The notes beneath the pieces are model-generated. The model searched no databases. It was not told the DNA's origin and was given only the letters and a program-made list of their open reading frames with translations. The position numbers were made by a program, and so were the translations under genes. A stretch of 64,000 nucleotides of DNA from Corynebacterium vitaeruminis DSM 20294 (lineage in GTDB: Bacteria > Actinomycetota > Actinomycetes > Mycobacteriales > Mycobacteriaceae), in NCBI RefSeq assembly GCF_000550805.1, contig NZ_CP004353.1:2170001-2234000 (forward strand). The letters are read 5' to 3'. Position 1 is the stretch's first letter, and every line of letters starts with the position of its first letter. Below, piece after piece: positions 1 through 7,494 of the stretch.

Positions 1-801
1 CGTGAACATCGAGATAAGCCGCACGACCATGTAGCTTCCGCCACGCGCCCAGTCCGGCTCGTCATCGCCGACCCACACCAGCCCGTCGTAGTCGCTGTCT
101 GCGGGGTTGACGATGCCGTCCTTGAACCCCAGGTGGTTGCGCTGGGTGCCGCTGGGACGCGGGTCGTTTTGATAGCCGCTCTGGCGCCAACGGACCGAGA
201 CGAGTCCGCGCGAATTGCGGAGGATGTCGCGCAGCGCATGCAGGGTGGTATCCCGCTGGTCGGCGCAGATTTGCAGCAGGACATCGCCGTGGCACTGCTC
301 AGGTTCGAGCGAGTCGTCGGCAAAGGGTTCCATCGCGTGGAGGCGTGCAGGCTTCGCTGCGGCCAGCCCGAAGCGATGATCGAAGACGCTCGCGCCGAGC
401 GCGACGGTGATGCTGAGGTTGTCCGCGCTCGGCTCCGGCCCCAGCTCACCCGAGTCGTTGGCGGGAAAGGCGATCCCGTCGACTGCCGTCGGGCCGCCAG
501 CACAAAGCAGCCGTGCGCGATCGGTGACGGCTCGCAGGAACTTCTCCAGCTGGTCTATCCCCGCGCCTTGCAGGTCGAGAGCGCAGTGCACGCTGTGCTT
601 TTGCGGCGGCGTGACGATGCCCTGCTGGTGCTCGCCTTCGAAGGGCGCAACGCTTGTCGACGACCCGGCCGCCGCATCGGTTGCAGTACCAGTGGCGATC
701 GCGGTGGTCCTTCCCGCCGCGCCCTTGACGCTGGCGGCGGCCGTCGCCGTCGCAGCGAGGGCGCCGAGGAACGTCCGGCGTGAATACTTGGCGTGCGCCA
801 T
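1..801 (-). CDS. efeB: Dyp-type haem peroxidase EfeB, C-terminus beyond window
   Basis: This is the peroxidase component of the EfeUOB iron-uptake system, expected to be folded with haem, exported by the Tat pathway and to act on ferrous iron or haem outside the membrane. The reading frame is open from the ATG at 801 to the window edge, so only about 267 N-terminal residues are present. The N-terminus has a twin-arginine signal (YSRRTFLGALAA), and the Dyp family GxxDG motif is visible as LGFKDGIVNP. The distal haem-ligand half is outside the window. The start follows the efeO stop codon by two bases, and AGGAG inside the efeO end serves as ribosome binding site, so the two genes are translationally linked. 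The family call is secure; substrate is inferred from the neighbour. Confidence 0.92.
   Translation of the reverse strand, partial: MAHAKYSRRTFLGALAATATAAASVKGAAGRTTAIATGTATDAAAGSSTSVAPFEGEHQQGIVTPPQKHSVHCALDLQGAGIDQLEKFLRAVTDRARLLCAGGPTAVDGIAFPANDSGELGPEPSADNLSITVALGASVFDHRFGLAAAKPARLHAMEPFADDSLEPEQCHGDVLLQICADQRDTTLHALRDILRNSRGLVSVRWRQSGYQNDPRPSGTQRNHLGFKDGIVNPADSDYDGLVWVGDDEPDWARGGSYMVVRLISMFT
652..662 (+). repeat. Dispersed motif core GCTTGTCGACG
   Basis: Exact copy of the 11-base core inside efeB, followed by ACCCGG rather than the usual CCTACGG extension. Coding use here could explain it by chance codons. Confidence 0.5.
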
Positions 802-803
802 CG

Positions 804-1964
804 TTACATTCTCCTGATAACCGTCATCGTCGCCACCACGGCTAGCTCTTGGTTGAGCTCGGCGATCTGGCTCGATACCTTTTCTCGGTCGACTTGGTCC
901 CACTGCGCAAACGCAACCCTCCCGCCGTAGGTCGAGTCCATGTCTCGTGCGGTTGCGCGAACGAGGTCCATTTGCGCACGGATGGCGGCGGTGTCGAGCC
1001 CACGCGCGGAGACCACCGGGTCGGTCTCGTCCAGCATCTGTTGTTCCGAATCAACGTCCGCAATGATCGCGGTCGGAAGGCTATGAGAGCCGAAGTCCCG
1101 CAGGTCCTGCAGGTCGAAGCGCTCGAGCTCCTCGATAACCTCGTGGGTGCGCAAGCCGTAGTCGGCCGAGGGCAGCGCGAAGCTGCCGCTTTCTAACGTG
1201 TCCGCAATTTCGTGCACCCCCGCGTTGAGGGTTTCGGCGTGCGTGGCGATCTCGGTCATCGGCTCGTCGTTCCACAGCCCCCACTCGACGCGGTGGTATC
1301 CCTCGACTTCGGGCGCGTCCTGCCCCGGAACCGTGCTACCGAAGTCGGCCAGGAAGGTGCCTGGCCACGAACCATTTGAGTCGTCGAAGGCGCGGTACGC
1401 GCCGTAGGCAGCAAGCCATGCCTGCCGTGCCTGCACGCGATCACCGCTGCGCACAGCGGAGAGCAGGGCGTCGTCAAGCGTTACCCACCGCGGCATCACC
1501 TGCCTTTGTTTGGCCGCGTGCGCGACGGAGGCGCTTGCCACCTCAGATTCGGTGACCGGCTTGATCGTAGGGGCATCGGCGACGCTCGAGCCGCTGACCT
1601 GGAAGGTCCCTCCGGCGATCGAGGAGGTGTTGCGGAACACGCACACGAGGTGGAAGGACCCGTCCTGCAGCTTCGGCGACCACGCCCGCCGGGCGGAGGA
1701 GCCGACCCGCTCGATGACCTGGTAGGCGTTGCCTTGGTCGTCGGCGACGTAGACCGCGACCACCGTGCCGCTGGTGTTGGCGACGGTCCACCGCGCCTGC
1801 GATCCGGTGACGTCAGCGGGCGTGGGGCAGGAATAGGTGTCGCGAACGGCGACGACCTCGCCGTCGTCTGTGGTGCCGCTTTCCGATCCTGCCTCCTGCG
1901 GCGCCGACGCACAACCACTGAGCACGAGGGCGAAGGCTGCGAGGAGGGGAAGAAGGCGGTGCAT
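804..1964 (-). CDS. efeO: Iron-uptake lipoprotein EfeO (imelysin/M75 type)
   Basis: EfeO is the extracytoplasmic iron-binding component of EfeUOB. I chose the ATG at 1964, giving 386 residues, because it begins a lipoprotein signal with the lipobox LSGC (Cys18); the upstream in-frame extension to 2099 is arginine-rich and lacks sense. The N-terminal part (about residues 35-130) resembles the cupredoxin-like EfeO domain, and the C-terminal part is the M75 imelysin domain with the metal motif HRVEW near residue 223. The stop codon TAA is 2 bases before the efeB start. The preceding gene on the strand is the phosphoesterase, 47 bases away, so all three may be one transcript. A partial DtxR-like half site (CCTAGGT) lies just upstream but is too weak to call. 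No efeU permease gene is seen in the window. Confidence 0.9.
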   Translation of the reverse strand: MHRLLPLLAAFALVLSGCASAPQEAGSESGTTDDGEVVAVRDTYSCPTPADVTGSQARWTVANTSGTVVAVYVADDQGNAYQVIERVGSSARRAWSPKLQDGSFHLVCVFRNTSSIAGGTFQVSGSSVADAPTIKPVTESEVASASVAHAAKQRQVMPRWVTLDDALLSAVRSGDRVQARQAWLAAYGAYRAFDDSNGSWPGTFLADFGSTVPGQDAPEVEGYHRVEWGLWNDEPMTEIATHAETLNAGVHEIADTLESGSFALPSADYGLRTHEVIEELERFDLQDLRDFGSHSLPTAIIADVDSEQQMLDETDPVVSARGLDTAAIRAQMDLVRATARDMDSTYGGRVAFAQWDQVDREKVSSQIAELNQELAVVATMTVIRRM

Positions 1965-2011
1965 GGAGGGTTTTCTACCTAGGCTGAAAGGAGGGACAAG
2001 AAGGGCGGGGG

Positions 2012-3940
2012 CTACTTGGCGGAGCTGCTCTTCCTCCGGCTTGCCAACCACGCGATGACCCCGAGAACCACCACGACGCCGATGCCGACGCCTGCCCACA
2101 GACCCTTGCTGGAGGAGCCGGAGGTTTCAGCCTGGCTGCTCGCGCTGAGCATGACCTGCGGGGAGGTCCCCTGTTCCGTCACGGTGGGGTCGTTCATGCC
2201 GTCGGCGACGCTCTTTAGTCCCGTCGTCGCGCGGGAGGAATCATCGACCTTCTTGACTTCCTCGTAGGAGGAAGCAACCGTTCCGTCGGTCTCGTTGAGG
2301 AACACCTTCGGTGCGGTAGCGCCCGCCGCGAAATCGAACATGTTGTTGAGGACCCCGGCGCGGTCGTCGAAGGAGTTGCCGCCGAGGCGGCCCAGGTTCC
2401 AGTTGTCCTGGATGAACTTGGTGATGGAGGTCTGCTCCGTGTAGGTGCTGTCGACGTAGTTGACCTTGGAGTACGGCGAGATCACCAGGAGCGGCTGGCG
2501 GGTGCCCGGGCCGCACTGGCCGTTTGAGCCGCCCGCGACCCCCACGCTCTGCGCCGCCGAGGTGCAGATTTCCGCGTCGACCGGCGAGCCGGTCTCCTCA
2601 TCGATCGTGGTGTCGTTGGATCCGTTGAGGATCTTCGGCGCTTGGTGGTCGTACCATCCGTCGGAGTCGTCGTAGGCGATGATAACGGCGGTGGAGTCCC
2701 ACTCCTTCGAGTTCTGAAGCTCGTTGATGTAGTGGGTCATGAAGGCCTGCTCGTCATAGGGGTTCGAATAGCCGGCGTGGCCGTCCTGGTAATTGGCAGC
2801 CTTGAGGAAGCTCACCGCGGGGAGGTTTCCATTCTTCAGGGCGGTATCGAAGTCCGAGAGGTCGTACTGGTGGTTCGCCTGATCCGTCTGGCCGATCATA
2901 GAGTCGCTGCTCGGCGCGAGATGGTGCGGGTTGGCTGTAGAAGCGTAATACTGGAACGGCTCGTGGTGCGGGTTGTAATCGGCCTGGGTCTGCCCGGTGA
3001 GCGTCTTGTGCGCCGAGCCGCAGCGCGCGCGGGAGGAGTCGGTGGCCTGCTCCGTCGGTCGGAATCCGCCCTGGAACCATCCCCAGGTCACACCGTTTTC
3101 GTTCATCTGGTCGCCGATGTTCTTGTCGCTCAGCGCCGCCACCTTGTTGGTGGACGCGGACGAAGCGTTGGAGCAGTCGTCGTAGAGCGGATCGGGGTCA
3201 CCGACCACGGTGGCGGTCTTCCCGTCGGCAGGCACCCCCGCGAGGGCGGATGACTTCCCCGGCTCAATAGTCGCTTGCTCGCCGGTGGCCGGATCGTGCA
3301 TGGTGGCGTTGGCGACGGTTCCGGCGACGAGGTTGAGCGCGCCGGGGGTGGATGGCCCGAAGATCGTCGAGAAGCTGTTGTCGTTCATCGAGAAGTTCTG
3401 CGAGTAGTTCCACATCCCCGTCACGGTGTTTCCGTCGTAGTAGCCCATCGTCAGCCCCGGTGCCGCAAAGTAGCCGTTGGAAGACTTGTCCACGTCGGTG
3501 GACACGGTCTCGGGGAACTTGTCCATCGCGCCGTTGTTGGCGGCCTCCTGCTCGGCGGAGTACTCGTGGTTCTGGTCCGTGGTGGCGGCCTGGCCCGGGG
3601 TGAGGCGGAAGGGCTTGACCGAGTTCGGGTTCGCGTCTCCGAGCAGGTTGGCGGTTTCCAGGTTATTCACCTTCGGGGTGTCGGCCTTCGCGGTGAAACT
3701 CGGCGCGGGGGCGTTGCTTCCCTGCATGGTCTCTCCCGCAGTGTTGGCCGCGTTGGGGTAGGTGGCGAAGTAGTGGTCGAAGGAGATGTTCTCCGAGTAG
3801 ATGACGACCACGTGCTTGATAGGTGTTGCGGTGGAATCCTCGGCCGAGGCAGCACCGGCTCCGGCGAGCATCGACGCCGCGCAGGTGGCGGCCGCCGCGC
3901 ACAGCGAGAGTCCCTTACGGGAGGGGGAATGGGAGGACAT
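2012..3940 (-). CDS. Secreted, C-terminally anchored phosphoesterase (phospholipase C / acid phosphatase family)
   Basis: A 642-residue protein of the PF04185 phosphoesterase family, which includes bacterial phospholipases C and AcpA-type acid phosphatases. It has an N-terminal export signal with a basic start and hydrophobic stretch ending near ASAED (about residue 34), then the family opening motif KHVVVIYSENISFDHYF, where the ENxSFDHYF residues are the usual metal/nucleophile segment. Later acidic motifs (YDDSDGWYDHQAP) match the second metal-binding part. The last 35 residues are a transmembrane helix (GIGVVVVLGVIAWLA) followed by Arg-Arg-Lys, so the enzyme is probably held at the cell surface. 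It is directly upstream of efeO. Substrate cannot be told from sequence; release of phosphate from lipids or phosphoesters is the family role. Confidence 0.85.
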   Translation of the reverse strand: MSSHSPSRKGLSLCAAAATCAASMLAGAGAASAEDSTATPIKHVVVIYSENISFDHYFATYPNAANTAGETMQGSNAPAPSFTAKADTPKVNNLETANLLGDANPNSVKPFRLTPGQAATTDQNHEYSAEQEAANNGAMDKFPETVSTDVDKSSNGYFAAPGLTMGYYDGNTVTGMWNYSQNFSMNDNSFSTIFGPSTPGALNLVAGTVANATMHDPATGEQATIEPGKSSALAGVPADGKTATVVGDPDPLYDDCSNASSASTNKVAALSDKNIGDQMNENGVTWGWFQGGFRPTEQATDSSRARCGSAHKTLTGQTQADYNPHHEPFQYYASTANPHHLAPSSDSMIGQTDQANHQYDLSDFDTALKNGNLPAVSFLKAANYQDGHAGYSNPYDEQAFMTHYINELQNSKEWDSTAVIIAYDDSDGWYDHQAPKILNGSNDTTIDEETGSPVDAEICTSAAQSVGVAGGSNGQCGPGTRQPLLVISPYSKVNYVDSTYTEQTSITKFIQDNWNLGRLGGNSFDDRAGVLNNMFDFAAGATAPKVFLNETDGTVASSYEEVKKVDDSSRATTGLKSVADGMNDPTVTEQGTSPQVMLSASSQAETSGSSSKGLWAGVGIGVVVVLGVIAWLASRRKSSSAK

Positions 3941-4585
3941 GACTGTCTGGCACCTTTTCTCTTGGGGGAAGTGGCAAAAGCGTAGGTGGGCTTCGCAGCG
4001 GTTTCAGCCAAGGCATCGAGGATCATTCCGGTGTCCAACCGAATGTGGATGCGGAGTCGGCACGCTTTTCGATGAGCATCTAACTCCTCGAGCCGGAATC
4101 TCTCAATGTTGTTTTCACACTCCGGGTCCCGTTTCACATGCACACATCACCGCTGGTTAATACATCTTTTTCGATTCATCGCAAACTGCCCTTTTTGCGG
4201 AATTCACCAAGATTTCAGCCCGCGATCCCCGCACCGCCACTCGTTCGCCATGCCGCGTTCAATCGTCGTTTACGCAAGGCCCTGGGTACGACTTCTCAGC
4301 GGCCTCCCGTCGCCGACTACCGCCCCACGAGAACCATCCGCCGCCCAACCTTGGATGCTTTTGAAACTCGTTTCACAACGCCCCAGCTCCCGGGGCCACC
4401 GTGTCCCACGACACTCCGAAAACAAAGGTTCGCCTTAGGTAATATTATCGCGTAGAGTGCAGATAGAATTTGTGAGTATCTTAAGAAACTAGGCACAACG
4501 AGGGATCCCGCCGCCACTTGACGCGAAAAACCCCGCGTCACCAGCGGCGGGACCTGGGACGAAGATGAGTCACTGGTAAGTCATC
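3941..4585. other. 645-bp intergenic region between divergent phosphoesterase and PemK-like genes
   Basis: No convincing ORF. It should hold both divergent promoters. Visible elements are an inverted repeat TGAAAC-TC-GTTTCA at 4362-4375, an A/T-rich segment TTAGGTAATATTATCG near 4437 that could carry a -10 region or half of a DtxR-like site, and the hairpin at 4506-4552 listed separately. The middle part is moderately AT-richer than the genes around it. Confidence 0.5.
4506..4552 (+). promoter_or_regulatory. Two-part hairpin in the leader of the PemK-like gene
   Basis: Outer stem TCCCGCCGC/GCGGCGGGA (9 bp) and inner stem TGACGCG/CGCGTCA (7 bp) separated by short internal loops, with an AAAAACCC loop. 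No T run follows, so it is not a standard terminator in the plus direction. It ends about 33 bases before the ATG at 4586 and could affect leader stability or translation; function is inferred only. Confidence 0.55.
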
Positions 4586-5152
4586 ATGGGCAGCACACAA
4601 CGCGAGCGGATCAACCTGCGCGGGAAGATCGCCAAGCTCGTCACCGACCGGATTAACAAACACAAAAACCCGCTGGACGACGGACTCGCCCACTTGAACG
4701 ACCGCCTCGGTCTCAAGGAGGCCCACCACCTCGTGCGCACGCGCCTGGATAGCCCCGAGTGCCACGTCGCCCCCTCGGCGGACTGCGCGCGCAGCATCTT
4801 CTACGCCCCCGACATGGACGGCCAGGTCGACCCCGGCGAGGTCGTGTGGTTCTGGGCGCCGCCGATGAACGCCGAGTCCACCCCCATGGAGCGCGCGCTC
4901 GTGGTCATCGGCCGCCACGGTTCCGACGTCCTGGGGCTCATCACCTCCCCCAACCCCGTGCACAAGAAGGAAGACTCCTGGCTCGACATCGGCGCCGGCC
5001 CCTGGGACGAGACAGGCCGCCAGTCCTGGGTGCGGTTGGACAAGGTCATCAAGCTGCCCGAGACCTCCATCCGCCGCCAGGGCGCGGTCATCCCCCAGTC
5101 CCGCTTCGAGCGCATCGCCAACCGCCTGCGCGCCGACTACGGCTGGGCCTAG
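4586..5152 (+). CDS. PemK/MazF-family protein without visible antitoxin
   Basis: A 188-residue protein that resembles the longer corynebacterial PemK/MazF-like proteins found upstream of rpsT. The C-terminal two thirds (from about residue 65) hold the PemK/MazF-like beta-barrel region with VDPGEVVWFW, RALVVIGRHG and LPETSIRRQGAVIP, which correspond to the RP(V/A)LVI and strand elements of the family. The N-terminal 60 residues are charged and helical and are not part of the classic toxin fold. Canonical MazF is about 110 residues and sits behind a mazE gene; no antitoxin-like ORF is next to this one, so it may be a domesticated RNA-binding protein or nuclease. It is followed by a strong terminator, so it is monocistronic. 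Confidence 0.7.
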   Translation: MGSTQRERINLRGKIAKLVTDRINKHKNPLDDGLAHLNDRLGLKEAHHLVRTRLDSPECHVAPSADCARSIFYAPDMDGQVDPGEVVWFWAPPMNAESTPMERALVVIGRHGSDVLGLITSPNPVHKKEDSWLDIGAGPWDETGRQSWVRLDKVIKLPETSIRRQGAVIPQSRFERIANRLRADYGWA

Positions 5153-5183
5153 CCCCTCCACCTTCACCTAAGTCCGACGCTGA

Positions 5184-5213
5184 GCCCCTGCAGACGATGC
5201 AGGGGCGTTTTGG
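5184..5213 (+). terminator. Intrinsic terminator of the PemK-like gene
   Basis: Perfect 9-bp stem GCCCCTGCA/TGCAGGGGC with a 5-base loop, followed by GTTTTGG. It separates the gene from rpsT. Confidence 0.85.
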
Positions 5214-5404
5214 TTTCCCCTCGGCGGAGCTGGTAGGGTGTTACCTCGTTGTCAATTCACGTTCACCGGCAACGACGTCTTTTCCCCTCATCGGTCAGGA
5301 CCTTGGGATCGATAGGAAAGAGACCGACGAGATCGGCTCCTCACACCAGTCATCTCCGGGAAGTCATCGCCTGTGGCATTAGTAAGAGATAAGAGGCATC
5401 TGAC

Positions 5405-5668
5405 ATGGCAAACATCAAGTCCCAGAAGAAGCGCATTCTGACCAACGAGAAGGCTCGTCTGCGCAACCAGGCCGTCCGCTCCGCAGTCCGCACCGAGATC
5501 CGCAAGTTCCGTGCTGCCGTTGCTGCTGGCGACAAGGCCGCTGCTGAGGCTCAGCTCCGCGTTGCTTCCCGCGCGCTGGACAAGTCCGTTTCCAAGGGCG
5601 TGTTCCACCGCAACAACGCTGCTAACAAGAAGTCCAACATGGCCCGCGCGCTGAACAAGCTCGCTTAA
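5405..5668 (+). CDS. rpsT: 30S ribosomal protein S20
   Basis: An 87-residue, Lys/Arg/Ala-rich protein with the typical S20 start [11 protein letters not shown] and end RALNKLA; length is normal for the family. S20 binds 16S rRNA early in 30S assembly. The leader from the upstream terminator is about 190 bases, long enough for its own promoter. It is followed at once by a strong bidirectional terminator. Codon use is strongly biased to the preferred set (GCT, AAG, CGC), as expected for a highly expressed gene. Confidence 0.98.
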   Translation: MANIKSQKKRILTNEKARLRNQAVRSAVRTEIRKFRAAVAAGDKAAAEAQLRVASRALDKSVSKGVFHRNNAANKKSNMARALNKLA

Positions 5669-5686
5669 AGCACTGTTGCTTCGCTC

Positions 5687-5719
5687 AAGGCGCCCGCCGT
5701 TTTTCGGTGGGCGCCTTTT
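5687..5719. terminator. Bidirectional terminator between rpsT and the MOSC gene
   Basis: Stem AAGGCGCCCGCCG / CGGTGGGCGCCTT with a TTTTT loop and T run on the plus side. It serves rpsT and may also stop the convergent MOSC transcript. Confidence 0.9.
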
Positions 5720-5758
5720 GCTTGTCGACGCCTTCGGCACCGAAGGACGTCGACAAGC
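5720..5758. repeat. Inverted pair of the dispersed GCTTGTCGACG motif
   Basis: Two exact core copies face each other (5720-5730 plus; 5748-5758 minus). The arms continue with CCTTCGG and CCGAAGG, so the whole 39 bases form a near-perfect palindrome with one bulged base. It lies directly behind the rpsT terminator, and its last bases form part of the stop codon region of the MOSC gene. Confidence 0.85.
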
Positions 5759-6411
5759 TAAGGCAGCATGGCCTCGAACCGCCCCCGATACATCTCGGGC
5801 ATGCAGCGTGCCTCCACCACCCGTCGCGCGGCCTGCTTGTCGCCGGTGTTGGCGGCGAAGAGGGTGAACATGTCGACGTCGTGGTCGGGGCGGCCGACGA
5901 GCTCGATCGGATCGCCCGCGCGGATGACCCCGGGCTTGGCGACGCGGAAGTACGCGCCGCAGTGGCCGTGCCCGATGAAGGCCTTCAGCCACCCGGCCTC
6001 GCGCATCCACGCGCCGAACGTGCGGCACGGCTGGCGCGAGGTGGACACCTCCAGCTCGGCGGTGCCCACCCGCACTCGCTGGTTGATGAGCAGCGCCGCT
6101 AGGTCGATCCCCTCGGTGGTGAGGTTCTCTCCGAAGCTGCCGGGCGCGAGCTCGCGGCCCAGACGGTCTTGCCAGTAGTCGAGCTGCTCGCGGGAGAACG
6201 CGTACACGGCCTTCTGGGCGCCGCCGTGGTGCTTTACATCGCCGACGGTATCGCCCACCACCCCTGAGCCATCGCCGTAGTTGGGGCCCGGAGCGAACAC
6301 CTCCAGCGAGTCGACCGGGCGCTTATCGATGCCGCTTTGGCGCTGCGAACCACCCGGGTCGAGCTGCGGGCGGCCGAGGTTCGTGGACAGGATGATCGCG
6401 TTCATGGGCAC
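5758..6411 (-). CDS. MOSC-domain protein (YiiM-like)
   Basis: A 217-residue MOSC protein related to YiiM/YuaD proteins, which handle sulfur for, or detoxify compounds with, the molybdenum cofactor. The conserved segments are VKHHGGAQKAVYAFSREQL (family H-G-G-x-x-x-A-V-Y), SFGENLTTEGID and the Cys region STSRQPCRTFGAW, where the single Cys is the presumed sulfur carrier. Full length for the family. The stop codon overlaps the right arm of the inverted repeat at 5720-5758. No molybdenum-enzyme gene is nearby. Likely a single gene. Confidence 0.88.
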   Translation of the reverse strand: MPMNAIILSTNLGRPQLDPGGSQRQSGIDKRPVDSLEVFAPGPNYGDGSGVVGDTVGDVKHHGGAQKAVYAFSREQLDYWQDRLGRELAPGSFGENLTTEGIDLAALLINQRVRVGTAELEVSTSRQPCRTFGAWMREAGWLKAFIGHGHCGAYFRVAKPGVIRAGDPIELVGRPDHDVDMFTLFAANTGDKQAARRVVEARCMPEMYRGRFEAMLP

Positions 6412-6450
6412 CCATTCTAGGCCCCGCTCCCCTGCCGCCTACGACGCAGC

Positions 6451-7092
6451 CTACACAAACTCCCGCACGCCGCTTAGGACAAGGAGCGTGCCCGCCACGA
6501 GGAAGAACACACCCGCGGCCAGGTCGATCCACTGCGACATCGCGAGGAAGCGCGAGCGCAGTCGCTCCGTGCTGATCGACAGCGACAACAGCCCGAAGCC
6601 GAAGATGTTGGAGGCCACCATCGCGGCGACGACCTCCACCCCGGTGAGCACGCTCGGCGAGGCCGGCAGCATCGGCGCGATGATCGCCGACAGGTAGATG
6701 ACGACCTTGGGGTTCGACAGGTTGGTGGCCAGCCCGTGCCGGTAGCAGGTGGCGGGCGTGCCGAGCACGTCGACCGCATCCGCGCCCGCGACCGGCTGGC
6801 CCCACTGCGCCCGCGCCGCCTGCAGCATCCGCACGCCCATGTAGAAGATCCACCCGCCGCCTGCGACCTGGATGGCGCCGAGCAGCGCCGGGTAGGCCGT
6901 GAGCAGGGCAGCCGCGCCCATCACCGTGAGACTTACCCACACGAACAGCCCCGTCGCGATGCCGAACACGGCGGCGAGCGCGTGCCGCCGCGAGCGGGTC
7001 GCAAGCCTCGTCACGAGGAAGATGTCCGGGCCCGGGGTCATCATCCCCAGCAGGTTGATCCCCATGAGCGCCAGCAGCTGGCTAACGCCCAC
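6451..7092 (-). CDS. LysE/RhtB-family amino-acid exporter
   Basis: A 213-residue inner-membrane exporter of the LysE superfamily with about six transmembrane segments. The family signature near the N-terminus is NLLGMMTPGPDIFLV, and LATNLSNPKVVIYL (about residue 125) is the second typical motif. I use the GTG at 7092 because the in-frame extension to 7191 overlaps the ankyrin gene in another frame and reads as Arg/Pro/Ser filler. The start overlaps the end of the ankyrin gene by 11 bases, which suggests coupled translation. Substrate unknown. Confidence 0.85.
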   Translation of the reverse strand: MGVSQLLALMGINLLGMMTPGPDIFLVTRLATRSRRHALAAVFGIATGLFVWVSLTVMGAAALLTAYPALLGAIQVAGGGWIFYMGVRMLQAARAQWGQPVAGADAVDVLGTPATCYRHGLATNLSNPKVVIYLSAIIAPMLPASPSVLTGVEVVAAMVASNIFGFGLLSLSISTERLRSRFLAMSQWIDLAAGVFFLVAGTLLVLSGVREFV

Positions 7093-7477
7093 GAAGCGCC
7101 TCCAGTCGCGCGGCGAGCTCCTCCTGGCCGAACATGCGCGCGCACTCGATGGCGGTCGGGTGCCCGGCGTCGGGGTCGGCGCCCGCCGCAATCAGCTTGT
7201 CGACGACCTCCGGTTCCTTCTTGAAAATCGCGCCGGCAAGCGGCGACTGACCGCGATCGTTGAGGCGATTGACGTCGGCGCCCCGGGCGATGAGCACGTC
7301 GAGGGCCGCGACATTGCCCGAGTACGCGGCGAGCATGAGGAAGGTGTTGCCGTCCTGGTTCATGAGGTCGACGTTGACGCCCTGGTCGATGTAGGCGGCC
7401 AGCTCCGTCCCGTCGCTCGAGCGGGCGAGGTCGAAGAGCTTGCTGGCCAGCTGAGCTACGTCGTCGGGTGTTGCCAT
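7082..7477 (-). CDS. Small ankyrin-repeat protein
   Basis: A 131-residue protein with an N-terminal helical segment and three ankyrin repeats: GNTFLMLAAYSGNVAALDVL, RGQSPLAGAIFKKEPEVVDK and GHPTAIECARMFGQEELAAR give the T-x-L-x-x-A pattern. A good ribosome binding site (AAGGAG) precedes the ATG at 7477. It lies 17 bases after holA and overlaps the exporter gene, so it is probably the fourth gene of the comEA-comEC-holA transcript. Ankyrin repeats bind proteins; the partner is not known. Confidence 0.88.
   Translation of the reverse strand: MATPDDVAQLASKLFDLARSSDGTELAAYIDQGVNVDLMNQDGNTFLMLAAYSGNVAALDVLIARGADVNRLNDRGQSPLAGAIFKKEPEVVDKLIAAGADPDAGHPTAIECARMFGQEELAARLEALRGR
7195..7205 (+). repeat. 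Dispersed motif core GCTTGTCGACG
   Basis: Exact core inside the ankyrin gene; here it encodes VVDKL and lacks the CCTACGG extension, so it may be chance. Confidence 0.4.
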
Positions 7478-7494
7478 GGTGAATCTCCTTGTTG

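Noticed and set aside
1964-2011. CCTAGGT upstream of efeO considered as a DtxR box
   Set aside because: Only a half site; agreement with the 19-base consensus is too low.
4362-4375. Inverted repeat TGAAAC-TC-GTTTCA considered as a ParB parS site
   Set aside because: The half sites are in the opposite order to parS (GTTTCAC-GTGAAAC) and the sequence is far from any origin gene.
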